Assembly: GCF_000766945.1 (NCBI RefSeq)
Contig: NZ_KN266207.1
Location: forward strand, 637,290 to 701,289
Direction of reading: 5' to 3'
From: Cellvibrio mixtus subsp. mixtus J3-8
Lineage (GTDB): Bacteria; Pseudomonadota; Gammaproteobacteria; Pseudomonadales; Cellvibrionaceae
Length of the DNA: 64,000 bases
Within the stretch, counting starts at the first letter, position 1, and each line of letters begins with the position of its first letter. The notes under the pieces are model-generated. The model worked only from the letters and a program-made list of their open reading frames with translations, made no database searches and was not told where the DNA came from. The translations under genes were made by a program, and so were the position numbers. Positions 8,246 through 18,381 of the stretch are shown in pieces.

Positions 8246-9133
8246 ATGCTGTCTTCACAATTTCCTCGTGAATTGCAACTTAATGTTCATGGAATGAACT
8301 TCGCCGCCCAGGAATGGGGAACACCTGATCAATTACCGGTATTAGCTCTGCACGGCTGGTTGGACAATTCCTCCAGCTTTTATGCATTGGCACCGAGATT
8401 GAAGAATCTGCACATTGTCGCCGTCGATTTGGCTGGCCATGGGCGTAGTGATCGTCGTCCGGGGCATATGGCTTACACTCCATGGGATGATATTTGTGAT
8501 TTATTTGCAATTGCGGACTATTTAGGTTGGGAGCGCTTTGCATTTCTGGGGCATTCGCGCGGAGCGATTATTAGCACGCTGGCTGCCGGTGCATTCCCCG
8601 AGCGTATTTTATGTTTGGGGCTTGTTGAAGGGTTATTGCCGGAAGCGGCTCCGGCAGAAGACGCCCCCAAACAATTGGCTAGGGCGATCAACGGGTTGCG
8701 TAACCAGAAACAAAAATCGCCATCCGTTTATCCGGATATGGAAGTCGCTATCAAAGCGCGGGAACGCGGTATGTTTCCTCTCAGTTATGAAGCGGCAAAA
8801 GCATTAACCGAGCGCGGTGTCGTTGCGCAAAGTGATGGTTTTTCCTGGAGTACGGATCCGCGTTTGCTTGCACCTTCTATTATCCGTCTGGCACGTGAGC
8901 AACTCGCGGCGTTTGTAAACAATATTAATATGCCAGTCAGGTTGTTGTTAGCAACTGACGGGTTGCCCAAACTGTACCCGAATTATTTAAATGAAGTCGC
9001 CCGCTTTCCACATATTGGTTATGAATTACTGGAGGGCGGGCATCACCTCCATATGGAACAAGAAGTTGACCTTGTTGCAGCAAAGTTGAATGAATTCTTT
9101 ACTGCGTTTATCGACGCTGAATCAAAAAAATAA
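8246..9133 (+). CDS. Alpha/beta hydrolase
   Basis: A 295-residue serine hydrolase of the alpha/beta fold, resembling the MEST/serine-hydrolase-like group. The oxyanion region is LHGWLDNSSSF near residue 34, the nucleophile elbow is GHSRGA near residue 101, and the catalytic His is likely in EGGHHLHMEQ near residue 272. No signal peptide, so cytosolic. The substrate cannot be told from sequence. It follows sixA by 41 bases and may share its transcript. Confidence 0.85.
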   Translation: MLSSQFPRELQLNVHGMNFAAQEWGTPDQLPVLALHGWLDNSSSFYALAPRLKNLHIVAVDLAGHGRSDRRPGHMAYTPWDDICDLFAIADYLGWERFAFLGHSRGAIISTLAAGAFPERILCLGLVEGLLPEAAPAEDAPKQLARAINGLRNQKQKSPSVYPDMEVAIKARERGMFPLSYEAAKALTERGVVAQSDGFSWSTDPRLLAPSIIRLAREQLAAFVNNINMPVRLLLATDGLPKLYPNYLNEVARFPHIGYELLEGGHHLHMEQEVDLVAAKLNEFFTAFIDAESKK

Positions 9134-9154
9134 TGCGATCACACGAGTAAGCCA

Positions 9155-10060
9155 ATGATCATGTTTCGTCTGTTAACTGTTGTACTTTTTTCTGTAATTG
9201 CTGCTTCTGCTACGGCCGCAAAGCTGGAATTACAAACCTACCACAATGCGCGGATACTTTTTGAAAGCAAGGCCCGGACTGATGAATATATATTTGCGTT
9301 GGGAAGCTATAAAAAAGTCGCTGGCGCCTGGCGATTGGATCGCCAGCAACGCTTAAGTGGAGACCTTGAGCGCTTTACCCTGGAATTACCAGAAGGGCAT
9401 AGTGCTAAAAACGGTTTTGATTTTTACCTGGACCAATTGCAAAATTTTAATTTTCGCGAATTATTTCACTGTAAAAGCCGTGATTGCGGAACCAGTAACT
9501 CCTGGGCTAACAATCATTTTAAAATCTTGCAGCTTTATGGCTTGGACCAATTTCAATATTACGGTGCCTATGAAGTAACAACCGCAGAAGATAAACCATT
9601 TTATGTAGCGATTTACGCTGTACAGCGCGGTAACAAACGTGTGTATATGCAATTGGAAATTTTGCATATCGATAAGTTGATCGAGCTCGGAATTGCAGCA
9701 AGTCCGGAGTCCATTATCAAATCATTCGATACCAGTGGTTACTATGTGTTTCCTGATTTGGTAGGGCAAGATGAAAAAGGTAATCCCCGTATTCAAATCA
9801 AGTCCGCGCATTTGCAAGCGTTGATTGATGTACTTACACAAAAATCTGATTGGAATATTGCTATCGTTGGTCACGACTATATGCCGGTCACCCTGGCTCA
9901 ACAGCAGAAGGAATCCAGGGTTTATGCCGATCAACTCAAAGCTGCATTGCAGGAAAAAGGCGTGACCGCATCGCGAATGACAACTTATGGTTTGGGTAGT
10001 TTGGCACCGGCGGGACGAGGGGACAGAAATGCGCGCGTGGAAGTGGTGCGAATTAAATAA
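9155..10060 (+). CDS. DUF4892/OmpA-like periplasmic protein
   Basis: A 301-residue exported protein. The signal peptide (MFRLLTVVLFSVIAASATA) is followed by a DUF4892-type domain to about residue 205. A C-terminal OmpA/MotB-like peptidoglycan-binding module follows (about 215-300), visible in IAIVGHDYMP, YADQLKAALQEKGV and GLGSLAPAGRGDRNARVEVV. It probably sits in the periplasm or outer membrane and contacts the cell wall. Two in-frame ATGs (9155 and 9161) are possible starts. The transcript ends at the terminator at 10083-10118. Confidence 0.8.
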   Translation: MIMFRLLTVVLFSVIAASATAAKLELQTYHNARILFESKARTDEYIFALGSYKKVAGAWRLDRQQRLSGDLERFTLELPEGHSAKNGFDFYLDQLQNFNFRELFHCKSRDCGTSNSWANNHFKILQLYGLDQFQYYGAYEVTTAEDKPFYVAIYAVQRGNKRVYMQLEILHIDKLIELGIAASPESIIKSFDTSGYYVFPDLVGQDEKGNPRIQIKSAHLQALIDVLTQKSDWNIAIVGHDYMPVTLAQQQKESRVYADQLKAALQEKGVTASRMTTYGLGSLAPAGRGDRNARVEVVRIK

Positions 10061-10082
10061 ATCGTTGATATAGAATTACCAT

Positions 10083-10118
10083 AAAAAAAGCCGCTTCATA
10101 TTTCAAGCGGCTTTTTTT
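10083..10118. terminator. Bidirectional Rho-independent terminator
   Basis: A 14-bp stem (AAAAAAAGCCGCTT 10083-10096 with its complement 10105-10118) and an 8-base loop. It lies between the convergent OmpA-like gene and folE and has A/T runs on both sides, so it can stop transcription from both directions. Confidence 0.92.
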
Positions 10119-10142
10119 ATGGTGCTGTCTGATTCGGGTATT

Positions 10143-10685
10143 TTATGAGCGTAATAATGATAAGAACTCATTACGTGTGGCTTGATTGGTGCGGAAGCTG
10201 CCTAGCATGGCGGATGTTTTCATCGACGAGTTTTGCTTTTCTACACCGCGCATCATCATACACATATGTTTTGCTTCGATGATAACGCCAACCCCGGAAG
10301 CGCCGGTAATTTCCTGAACGCTTTCAGCGATCTGTACTGTCAGTTGTTCCTGGATTTGCAGGCGACGGGCAAACATATCTACGATGCGCGCGATTTTCGA
10401 TAAGCCTAATACCTTTCCGGTCGGGATATACGCAACATGTGCCTTGCCAATAAAGGGCAGGAGGTGATGCTCGCACAGTGAATAGAGCTCAATATCTTTC
10501 ACCATAATCATTTCTTCGGAATCCGAAGGAAAAAGCGCACCGTTTACTATTTCGTCCAATGTCTGGTTGTAACCGCGGGTTAAAAATTGAAAGGCCTTGG
10601 CGGCGCGATCCGGTGTGTCGAGCAGGCCAGGGCGGTTCAGGTCTTCACCGATGCTGGAAATAATGCTCGCAAAATGTTCTCTCAT
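10143..10685 (-). CDS. folE: GTP cyclohydrolase I
   Basis: Converts GTP to 7,8-dihydroneopterin triphosphate, the first step of folate and pterin synthesis. The 180-residue protein is the short type I form. Zn-binding CEHHLLPF lies near residue 70, with [19 protein letters not shown] and the [12 protein letters not shown] active-site segment. It is transcribed divergently from prmB. Folate is also the antenna cofactor of the photolyase encoded later in the window, and some LitR regulons include a folE, but no LitR-type operator is seen upstream of this one. Confidence 0.95.
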   Translation of the reverse strand: MREHFASIISSIGEDLNRPGLLDTPDRAAKAFQFLTRGYNQTLDEIVNGALFPSDSEEMIMVKDIELYSLCEHHLLPFIGKAHVAYIPTGKVLGLSKIARIVDMFARRLQIQEQLTVQIAESVQEITGASGVGVIIEAKHMCMMMRGVEKQNSSMKTSAMLGSFRTNQATRNEFLSLLRS

Positions 10686-10834
10686 GGGCTGTCGTCTCTT
10701 AAATGTGCCACTTGCGGCGGTGGTCGCTAACGTTTAACGAAGTACAGTTTACCGCGTTCAGTGCCGATCACGAAAACATAAATCCCGATTAATTGGGTAG
10801 AATGGCTGCCTTTTCAGTGTTGTTGGATTCGACC

Positions 10835-11764
10835 ATGACCAATTCTTCACCAGATTTCGCCCAAGCCATTACTGAGCTGGTAAGTATCCGCGATTTTTTC
10901 CGCTGGGCTGCCAGTGAGTTTGTTGCCGCTAAACTCTTTTACGGCCATGGGACTGATAACCCATGGGACGAAGCCGAACAATTGGTTTTGCATGCGCTCC
11001 ATTTGAATCCGCCACTCGCTGATGAATGGCTCGATGCGCGCCTGACGCGAGCGGAAAAGGAACGGGTGGTCGCCAATATCCAGCGTCGAATTGAGGAACG
11101 TATCCCTGCGGCCTATATCACCGGTCAGGCCTGGTTTGCCGGTATGCCTTTTGTAGTGGATGAGCGGGTATTGGTACCGCGTTCGCCAATCGCCGAGTTG
11201 ATTGAAAAACAATTTGCGCCCTGGCTGAGTGCAGAGCCGCAACAGATCCTGGATCTTTGTACGGGCAGTGGGTGTATTGGTATCGCCTGTGCCTACGCCT
11301 TTCCTGATGCAGAGGTGCAATTAAGCGATATTTCCTTCGATGCTTTGGCGGTGGCCGAAGAGAATATCCACCAGCATGATTTGGCTGATCGGGTGTTTGC
11401 CTTACAGTCAGATTTATTTGAAAGCTTGCTTGGCCAACGTTTTGATTTGATCGTTTCCAATCCCCCTTATGTCGACGCAGATGATATGGCCAGTTTGCCG
11501 CAGGAGTATCATGCTGAACCAGAATTGGGGTTGGCCTCCGGTGTGGATGGGTTGGATTTCACGCGTCGTTTATTGGCGGAAGCAGCGGATCATCTCACCG
11601 AAAATGGTGTGCTGGTGGTCGAAGTCGGTAATTCCTGGCCAGCATTGGAGGAGGCTTACCCTGGATTGTCATTTACCTGGGTCGAGTTTGAACGCGGGGG
11701 CCATGGGGTCTTTGTACTCAATGCTGCGGATTTGCGTAGTGCTCGCAAACACGGGCTTATTTAG
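10835..11764 (+). CDS. prmB: 50S ribosomal protein L3 glutamine methyltransferase
   Basis: Methylates the N5 of a glutamine in ribosomal protein L3. The 309-residue protein from ATG 10835 matches E. coli PrmB (310); an in-frame start 14 codons upstream adds no conserved sequence. Motifs: SAM-binding [11 protein letters not shown] near residue 139 and catalytic NPPYV near residue 209, with the PrmB-type [15 protein letters not shown] following. The aroC gene comes next on the same strand, as in many gammaproteobacteria. Confidence 0.93.
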   Translation: MTNSSPDFAQAITELVSIRDFFRWAASEFVAAKLFYGHGTDNPWDEAEQLVLHALHLNPPLADEWLDARLTRAEKERVVANIQRRIEERIPAAYITGQAWFAGMPFVVDERVLVPRSPIAELIEKQFAPWLSAEPQQILDLCTGSGCIGIACAYAFPDAEVQLSDISFDALAVAEENIHQHDLADRVFALQSDLFESLLGQRFDLIVSNPPYVDADDMASLPQEYHAEPELGLASGVDGLDFTRRLLAEAADHLTENGVLVVEVGNSWPALEEAYPGLSFTWVEFERGGHGVFVLNAADLRSARKHGLI

Positions 11765-11791
11765 CGCAGTGCGCGCTCCGGTCAAGTCACG

Positions 11792-11797
11792 TATAAT
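11792..11797 (+). promoter_or_regulatory. Possible -10 element for aroC
   Basis: A perfect TATAAT lies 67 bases before the aroC start and after the prmB stop. No good -35 is found at 16-18 bp upstream, so this is only a weak promoter call. Confidence 0.3.
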
Positions 11798-11863
11798 CCA
11801 CCAACTTTTTTGCATCTACTTTTTACTGGCGCCTATTTTTCATTTATCCGGTGTTTGATTCTT

Positions 11864-12964
11864 ATGTCTGGCAATACCTACGGAAAATTATTTACGGTTA
11901 CCACTTTTGGTGAAAGTCACGGCCTTGCATTGGGCGCGATTGTGGATGGTTGTCCACCTGGTCTGGAGTTGACTGAGGCAGACATCCAGATTGATCTGGA
12001 TCGCCGCAAGCCGGGCACCTCACGCTATACAACCCAGCGCCGCGAAGAGGATCTGGTTAAAATTTTATCTGGCGTATTTGAAGGTAAAACCACTGGTACG
12101 CCAATTGGTATGGTGATTGAAAACACCGATCAACGCTCCAAGGATTATTCAAATATCAAAGACCAATTCCGCCCGGCGCATGCTGATTACACTTATATGC
12201 AAAAATATGGTGTGCGTGATTATCGAGGCGGCGGCCGTTCATCTGCGCGTGAAACTGCGATGCGTGTTGCAGCAGGTTCAATTGCAAAAAAATATTTGAA
12301 AGATTTTCACGGCATTGAAGTGCGCGGTTATTTATCGCAGTTAGGACCAATAAAAATTGAAACTGTGGATTGGGATCAGGTTGATCAAAATCCTTTCTTC
12401 TGTCCGGACGCAAGCAAAGTGCCTGAAATGGAAGAATTTATGAAAGCCCTGAATAAAGAGGGTGATTCCATCGGTGCAAAGATTACAGTCGTTGCAACCA
12501 ATGTTCCTCCGGGATTAGGTGAGCCGATTTTTGATCGCCTGGATGCAGAAATTGCCCACGCGTTAATGAGCATTAACGCGGTAAAAGGTGTAGAGATTGG
12601 CGAAGGTTTTGCTGTGGTAGAGCAACGCGGCAGCAAGCACCGTGATGAAATTACCCCGGAAGGATTTTTATCCAATAATGCGGGCGGTATCTTGGGCGGA
12701 ATCTCTTCCGGTCAGGATATTATTGCCAATATCGCATTAAAACCGACTTCAAGCTTGCACATTCCTGGTCGCAGTGTGGATGTGAACGGCAATCCTGTTG
12801 AAGTGATTACTAAAGGCCGCCACGATCCTTGCGTTGGTATTCGTGCAACACCTATTGCTGAGGCCATGTTGGCGTTGGTGTTGATGGATCATTTGCTGCG
12901 TCACCGCGGGCAAAATGGTGCAGTAAAGCATTCGATCCCGGTAATCCCTCCCAGTGTTAAATAA
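11864..12964 (+). CDS. aroC: Chorismate synthase
   Basis: Last step of the shikimate pathway: converts 5-enolpyruvylshikimate-3-phosphate to chorismate using reduced FMN. The protein from ATG 11864 ([10 protein letters not shown]) has 366 residues, close to E. coli AroC (361); an 18-residue longer reading is rejected. Signatures: [45 protein letters not shown] and the C-terminal [17 protein letters not shown]. Reduced FMN is needed in catalytic amounts. Confidence 0.97.
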   Translation: MSGNTYGKLFTVTTFGESHGLALGAIVDGCPPGLELTEADIQIDLDRRKPGTSRYTTQRREEDLVKILSGVFEGKTTGTPIGMVIENTDQRSKDYSNIKDQFRPAHADYTYMQKYGVRDYRGGGRSSARETAMRVAAGSIAKKYLKDFHGIEVRGYLSQLGPIKIETVDWDQVDQNPFFCPDASKVPEMEEFMKALNKEGDSIGAKITVVATNVPPGLGEPIFDRLDAEIAHALMSINAVKGVEIGEGFAVVEQRGSKHRDEITPEGFLSNNAGGILGGISSGQDIIANIALKPTSSLHIPGRSVDVNGNPVEVITKGRHDPCVGIRATPIAEAMLALVLMDHLLRHRGQNGAVKHSIPVIPPSVK

Positions 12965-12972
12965 CGATTAAT

Positions 12973-13005
12973 CACACTGGCTGCATTGAACAGGCAGCCA
13001 GTGTG
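12973..13005 (+). terminator. Strong hairpin after aroC without U-tract
   Basis: A perfect 12-bp inverted repeat (CACACTGGCTGC 12973-12984 with GCAGCCAGTGTG 12994-13005) has a 9-base loop and begins 9 bases after the aroC stop. No T-run follows, so it may be a transcript-stabilising 3' hairpin or a non-canonical terminator rather than a classical one. Confidence 0.5.
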
Positions 13006-13034
13006 AAATCCACCTTTCATCTCCGTTGCTCTTT

Positions 13035-14210
13035 ATGTCTCTGCCCGCTGCGCAAACTATTATTCCTTATTGGCGCCTTTCCGGATTTTATTTTTTTTAT
13101 TTCGCTGTGGTCGGTACATTAATTCCCTATTGGGGAGTGTACCTGAAGTCTCTCGGATATTCCTCGCAAGATGTCGGCATTATTAGCGCAATTATTTTGG
13201 CGACCCGCATCCTCGCGCCGAATTTTTGGGGTTGGCTTGCAGATCATACACGCAAACGCTTGCGTATTATTCGTTACGGGAGTTTTCTCGCAGCGTTGAT
13301 TTTTGCCGGCGTTTTATTGGACCAGCGTTACGGGTGGCTGGTTCTTGTAGTGAGTTGCTATACGTTTTTCTGGCATGCAGTACTGCCACAATTTGAAGTT
13401 ATCACCCTGGGCTATCTTTCTGGAAATTATCACAAATACAGCCAAATCCGTTTATGGGGATCGCTTGGCTTTATGTCGGCTGTGATTGGTTTGGGGCTGG
13501 TGTTCGATGTATTGCCGATTCGTTTCCTGCCGCTGTTTATTTTAAGTTTTCTGATTCTCATCTGGTTGTCCAGCCTCAGCTTGCAAGATAAAAGCACCAC
13601 TAAAAATAGCGGGTCATCAGCAGGATTTTTATCCATAATTTCGCAGCCGGTGATGTTATGTTTTTTAGCCGCGAGCTTCTTGTTGCAGTTGAGCCATGGA
13701 CCTTATTACACCTTTTATACCTTGTATCTGGTTGAAAATTACGGATATAGCAGCACGGCAACTGGTCTATTGTGGGCGTTGGGAGTTCTGGCCGAGGTTG
13801 CCATTTTTATTGTGATGCCCCGTTTATTGCGCAGGTTTAACTTGCGTCATTTATTTTTGTTTTGTTTATTGATGACTGCATTGCGCTGGATGTTAATCGG
13901 ATATTGTGCCGACTCTTTAATCGTTTTATTAATGGCGCAATTGTTACATGCGTGCAGCTTTGGTATTGCCCATTCGGTGTCGATTGAATTGGTAAGAAAT
14001 TATTTTAAGGGGGGACACCAGGGGCAGGGGCAGGCGCTATATAGCTCGTTCAGTTTTGGTGCTGGCGGTGCTACGGGCGCATTGATTGGCGGGCTATTAT
14101 GGGACTATAGTGCATCATCGACATTTTTATTGTCGGCTTTGGCTTCCTTGTTGGCTTTCGCCATCTGTTATCGCTGGTTGTATCCCGTTATCGAAAACGA
14201 GGCTGGTTGA
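13035..14210 (+). CDS. MFS transporter, HcaT-like
   Basis: A 391-residue inner-membrane transporter with about 12 hydrophobic segments. It shows the MFS loop 2-3 region as WGWLADHTRKRLRIIRYG and the opening typical of the HcaT (phenylpropionate permease) and nucleoside-symporter-like family (LSGFYFFYFAVVGTLIPYWGVYLKSLGYS, abbreviated here from residues 15-43). The substrate is unknown. The ATG at 13035 is preferred over a TTG at 13026. The next gene starts one base after the stop, so the two form a unit. Confidence 0.85.
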   Translation: MSLPAAQTIIPYWRLSGFYFFYFAVVGTLIPYWGVYLKSLGYSSQDVGIISAIILATRILAPNFWGWLADHTRKRLRIIRYGSFLAALIFAGVLLDQRYGWLVLVVSCYTFFWHAVLPQFEVITLGYLSGNYHKYSQIRLWGSLGFMSAVIGLGLVFDVLPIRFLPLFILSFLILIWLSSLSLQDKSTTKNSGSSAGFLSIISQPVMLCFLAASFLLQLSHGPYYTFYTLYLVENYGYSSTATGLLWALGVLAEVAIFIVMPRLLRRFNLRHLFLFCLLMTALRWMLIGYCADSLIVLLMAQLLHACSFGIAHSVSIELVRNYFKGGHQGQGQALYSSFSFGAGGATGALIGGLLWDYSASSTFLLSALASLLAFAICYRWLYPVIENEAG

Positions 14211-14211
14211 A

Positions 14212-14982
14212 ATGGAAAACCTTAAAGTCACTTTAGTTCAGCAAACCATCACCCCGAATGATCCCCAAAAGAACCTGGACCATTTTTCCCAGGCAATGAA
14301 TGCAATTTCTTCAACTGATTTGATTGTCCTGCCGGAGGTTTTTACAACGGGCTTTTGTGCAAGTGCGCGCAATTATGCGGAAGCCGTTGGCGGGCGGGCT
14401 TATCAATGGATGCATGCGCAAGCGGTGAAGCATCAGGCGGTCATTACCGGGAGCCTTGTTGTTAAAGAAGGTGATATTTATTTTAATCGCATGGTATGGA
14501 TGCGCCCTGATGGAACCTATGCGGAGTATGATAAACGCCATCTTTTTCGCATGGCAGGCGAACATACCCGTTATGCGATGGGCTCCAGGCGCTTGCTGGT
14601 CGAATTGAAAGGTTGGCGAATTCTGCCATTGATTTGTTACGACTTGCGTTTCCCGGTGTGGAGTCGCAATCGTAATGATTATGATCTTGCGATTTATGTG
14701 GCCAATTGGCCAAGTGCGCGTGCATTGCATTGGAACCGCTTGCTGCAGGTGCGTGCGATTGAAAATCTAAGTTACGTTGTTGGTGTAAATCGTGTCGGCA
14801 TGGATGAAGCTGAGCAACATTATGCGGGCGATTCGTCAGTTTACGGTCCGGCAGGTGAAGTGATTGCCACCAGCCAGGAGTCGGAGCTAATTTCGGTTGA
14901 GCTTTATGCTGAGCGTTTACAGGAATATCGAGAAAAATTTCCTGCGCATTTGGATATGGATAAATTTGAATTACTGTTCTAG
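14212..14982 (+). CDS. yafV: Omega-amidase, YafV/Nit2-like nitrilase-superfamily hydrolase
   Basis: Nitrilase-superfamily amidase expected to hydrolyse 2-oxoglutaramate or related omega-amides, removing by-products of glutamine transamination. From ATG 14212 it is 256 residues, the length of E. coli YafV; a longer ORF starting inside the MFS gene is rejected. The Glu-Lys-Cys triad is visible as LPEVFTTGF (Glu42), YDKRHLF and ICYDLRFPVW. It begins one base after the MFS stop. Confidence 0.88.
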   Translation: MENLKVTLVQQTITPNDPQKNLDHFSQAMNAISSTDLIVLPEVFTTGFCASARNYAEAVGGRAYQWMHAQAVKHQAVITGSLVVKEGDIYFNRMVWMRPDGTYAEYDKRHLFRMAGEHTRYAMGSRRLLVELKGWRILPLICYDLRFPVWSRNRNDYDLAIYVANWPSARALHWNRLLQVRAIENLSYVVGVNRVGMDEAEQHYAGDSSVYGPAGEVIATSQESELISVELYAERLQEYREKFPAHLDMDKFELLF

Positions 14983-15022
14983 GTGCAACCAGGCTTGGAA
15001 CAGTTTAGTGGAGCGTTGAAAA

Positions 15023-15928
15023 ATGCCTAAAGGTTTTGGCGATAAATTAGTGATCGCGATTTCATCGCGTGCACTGTTTAATCTGGATGCAAGTCATCAG
15101 GTATATATCAATGAGGGATTGGCTGCTTATGCCCAATATCAAATTGACCATGAGGATGAAATCCTTGCTCCCGGTGATGCATTTCCTATGGTTCAAAAGC
15201 TCTTGCGGTTAAATGAACGCTTAGGTGGTGAGCCGCGTGTAGAAGTGATTTTACTATCGCGCAATAGTGCAGATACCGGATTGCGTGTATTCAATTCCAT
15301 TGAACACTACGGTTTAAAAATCAGTCGTGCTGCATTTTGCGGCGGAACATCTCCTTATCGTTACGCTTCGGCATTTGGTTGTCATTTATTTTTATCGACA
15401 GAACCGGATGATGTGAAACAGGCGTTGGACCATGGAATGGCAGCAGCAACTTTAATTGCATCCAACAGTCAGATAGAAAACGAAGATGAGTTGCGTTTTG
15501 CTTTTGATGGCGATGCTGTGATTTTTTCCGATGAGGCAGAGCGTGTTTATAAGTTGCAAGGCTTATCCGCATTTACTGAAAGCGAAAAAGCATCAGCCAA
15601 AGAACCGCTAACGGGTGGGCCATTTAAGCAATTCCTGTCTGCTTTACATGGTTTACAAGCAGAATTTGGAGAAAACTGCCCCATTCGCACAGCATTGGTA
15701 ACTGCGCGCTCGGCACCTGCCCATGAACGCGTTATCCGGACATTGCGAGCATGGAACATCCGTATTGATGAGTCGCTGTTTTTGGGCGGATTATCCAAAG
15801 GAACGTTCCTGAAAGCTTACGGCGCAGACGTCTTCTTTGATGATCAAAAAATGCACTGCGAATCGGCTCGTGAGCATGTTCCAACCGGTCATGTGCCCCA
15901 TGGGATCGCCAATCACCAACCATCCTGA
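15023..15928 (+). CDS. Cytosolic 5'-nucleotidase (PF06189 family)
   Basis: A 301-residue protein of the bacterial 5-nucleotidase family, related to eukaryotic cytosolic 5'-nucleotidase I, expected to dephosphorylate nucleoside monophosphates. Recognisable stretches are LVIAISSRALFNLD at the start, VILLSRNSADTGLRVFNSI, FCGGTSPYRYASAFG, FDGDAVIFSDEAE (HAD-like aspartates) and LGGLSKGTFLKAYGADVFFDDQ near the end. No signal peptide. It starts 40 bases after yafV, so it may be cotranscribed. Confidence 0.87.
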   Translation: MPKGFGDKLVIAISSRALFNLDASHQVYINEGLAAYAQYQIDHEDEILAPGDAFPMVQKLLRLNERLGGEPRVEVILLSRNSADTGLRVFNSIEHYGLKISRAAFCGGTSPYRYASAFGCHLFLSTEPDDVKQALDHGMAAATLIASNSQIENEDELRFAFDGDAVIFSDEAERVYKLQGLSAFTESEKASAKEPLTGGPFKQFLSALHGLQAEFGENCPIRTALVTARSAPAHERVIRTLRAWNIRIDESLFLGGLSKGTFLKAYGADVFFDDQKMHCESAREHVPTGHVPHGIANHQPS

Positions 15929-15949
15929 TCGGCGCATTTTGTTATGTAT

Positions 15950-15985
15950 ATACCCAAGGTAGGGGCTAAACGGGGTATTTTTTAC
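15950..15985 (+). terminator. Weak Rho-independent terminator candidate
   Basis: A 6-bp stem ATACCC (15950-15955) with GGGTAT (15973-15978) and a run of T after it. The 17-base loop is long, so confidence is low. The rest of the gap up to cysB (to 16215) holds a CAATTA-A-TAATTG palindrome at 16065-16077 and no gene. Confidence 0.4.
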
Positions 15986-16116
15986 TATTTTTGTCATAAT
16001 CCCCGGTAAAAACTTTGAATTTTCGGGATATAGTCTAAAGTTGTAACAAGACCCGCCTGTAGCACAATTAATAATTGCTAGGCATAAGGTCCTGTTTTGT
16101 TCTATTCTCTTTATGA

Positions 16117-17190
<1,074 letters not shown>

Positions 17191-17200
17191 GTGATTTTTG

Positions 17201-17228
17201 AAAAGCCGGGCTAATCCCCGGCTTTTTT
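17201..17228 (+). terminator. Rho-independent terminator of cysB
   Basis: A 10-bp stem AAAAGCCGGG (17201-17210) with CCCGGCTTTT (17217-17226), a 6-base loop and a T-run, directly after the cysB stop. Confidence 0.9.
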
Positions 17229-17349
17229 ATAAGTAATTTTTATTGTTATTCAATAAGTTAACTATTGTTATTAATGCAATATCTGATTGATTTTTGTACC
17301 TCTCATTCTGGCCTTTTTCGTTCTTCTTCATATCCTTGATTTTAAAACT

Positions 17350-17373
17350 TATACATTTTTCTTGTTTTGTACA
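17350..17373. promoter_or_regulatory. LitR/PplR-type operator, site 1
   Basis: TATACA (17350-17355), 12 bases, TGTACA (17368-17373). This fits the form T(G/A)TACA-N12-TGTA(C/T)A that I recall as the consensus for class II LitR (MerR-family light regulators) of Pseudomonas putida. It lies upstream of the photolyase operon, which encodes just such a MerR protein. Binding by that protein is inferred. Confidence 0.7.
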
Positions 17374-17391
17374 ATTTTATGCGTTAATACT

Positions 17392-17415
17392 TATACAATA
17401 TTTAAAACGTGTATA
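17392..17415. promoter_or_regulatory. LitR/PplR-type operator, site 2
   Basis: TATACA (17392-17397), 12 bases, TGTATA (17410-17415): a perfect inverted repeat with the same spacing as site 1. The two sites start 42 bp apart, about four helical turns, which would place bound dimers on the same face of DNA. Site 2 ends 8 bases before the ATG of the first operon gene, so it may overlap the promoter and transcript start. Confidence 0.72.
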
Positions 17416-17423
17416 GGTTTTGT

Positions 17424-18380
17424 ATGGCCAAAATTCCTCTTGGTATTAGCCAATGCTTGATGGGCGAAAAAGTTCGCTATGACGGTAGCCATAAGCGCAA
17501 TCGTTATTTGATGGATGTGCTGGCGGAGGTGGTGGAGTTTCACCCGGTTTGTCCGGAAGTTGCCATCGGCTTGGGTATTCCACGCAAGCCAATACGTCTG
17601 GTTATTAAGGATGGGGAAACCCGTGTACGAGGAATAGAAAACCCGGATTTGGATGTAACCGGGGCCTTGGCTGCCCATGCTGAAAAAGTCGTACAACAAA
17701 TGCCTGATATTTGCGGCTACGTATTCATTCAAAACTCTCCCAGTTGCGGTGTGTTTGGTGTAAAGCGTTATCTCCCCAATGGAAATTCTATTGATCGCGA
17801 AGGGCGGGGCGCTTACGCCAAGCGAATTATGGAGCTAATGCCATTATTGCCCGTGGAAGAGGCCGGGCGACTTAATGATGCAGGTCTGCGAGAAAATTTC
17901 CTGGCCCGGGTTTTTGCCTATTACGATTTCAAAACGCACATCGCCCCTGAACCCACAGCAAAAAAATTGATTGAGTTTTATTCTCGCTATAAATATCAGG
18001 TTATGGCCCATCATGTGCCCAGTTACTTTGCAATCGGGCGCTATCTTTCCAACCTCGCCGCGCGCGATATCCACAAAAGCAGCGAAGAATTTTTTCAGCT
18101 GTTTATGGAAGCCCTAACGCATCACGCCACCCGCAAAGGCAATACCAATGCAATGATGCATCTTCGTGGTTATTTGAAAGCGATTTTGGATACTCAGGAT
18201 AAACAAGAGCTGTCCCAGTTAATTGACTCTTATAAGGCAGGTCATGTACCCCTTGTTGTTCCGTTGACCCTGCTTAAGCATCACTTGATCAAGCTGGACA
18301 ATCCCTATTTAAAATCCCAAACCTTCTGGTCTCCGCACCCGGAATATTTGGGTTTACGTAACCACATTATTGAAGATTGA
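17424..18380 (+). CDS. DUF523-DUF1722 protein (TudS-like iron-sulfur domain fusion)
   Basis: A 318-residue two-domain protein. The N-terminal DUF523 part (about 1-160) carries three conserved cysteines, Cys11 (SQCLMGEKVRYDG), Cys43 (PVCPEV) and Cys108 (NSPSCGVFG). In the characterised 2-thiouracil desulfurase TudS of this family, such cysteines hold a [4Fe-4S] cluster. The C-terminal DUF1722 (about 185-305, YKYQVMAHHVPSYFAIG) is of unknown role. ATG 17424 is preferred over a GTG at 17409 that lies inside operator site 2. It leads a four-gene operon with a MerR regulator, an NTF2-like protein and photolyase, suggesting a role in UV or light stress such as repair of damaged thiolated bases (inference). 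Confidence 0.85.
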   Translation: MAKIPLGISQCLMGEKVRYDGSHKRNRYLMDVLAEVVEFHPVCPEVAIGLGIPRKPIRLVIKDGETRVRGIENPDLDVTGALAAHAEKVVQQMPDICGYVFIQNSPSCGVFGVKRYLPNGNSIDREGRGAYAKRIMELMPLLPVEEAGRLNDAGLRENFLARVFAYYDFKTHIAPEPTAKKLIEFYSRYKYQVMAHHVPSYFAIGRYLSNLAARDIHKSSEEFFQLFMEALTHHATRKGNTNAMMHLRGYLKAILDTQDKQELSQLIDSYKAGHVPLVVPLTLLKHHLIKLDNPYLKSQTFWSPHPEYLGLRNHIIED

Positions 18381-18381
18381 G

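Noticed and set aside
10686-10834. LitR-type operator before folE, expected by analogy to Pseudomonas
   Set aside because: Only a partial TGTACT-like half site is seen; no T(G/A)TACA-N12-TGTA(C/T)A match.
11810-11863. Longer N-terminus for chorismate synthase
   Set aside because: The conserved start [10 protein letters not shown] is at 11864; the extension is not family-like.
14086-14211. Longer N-terminus for the omega-amidase
   Set aside because: It would begin inside the MFS gene; the ATG at 14212 gives the exact family length.
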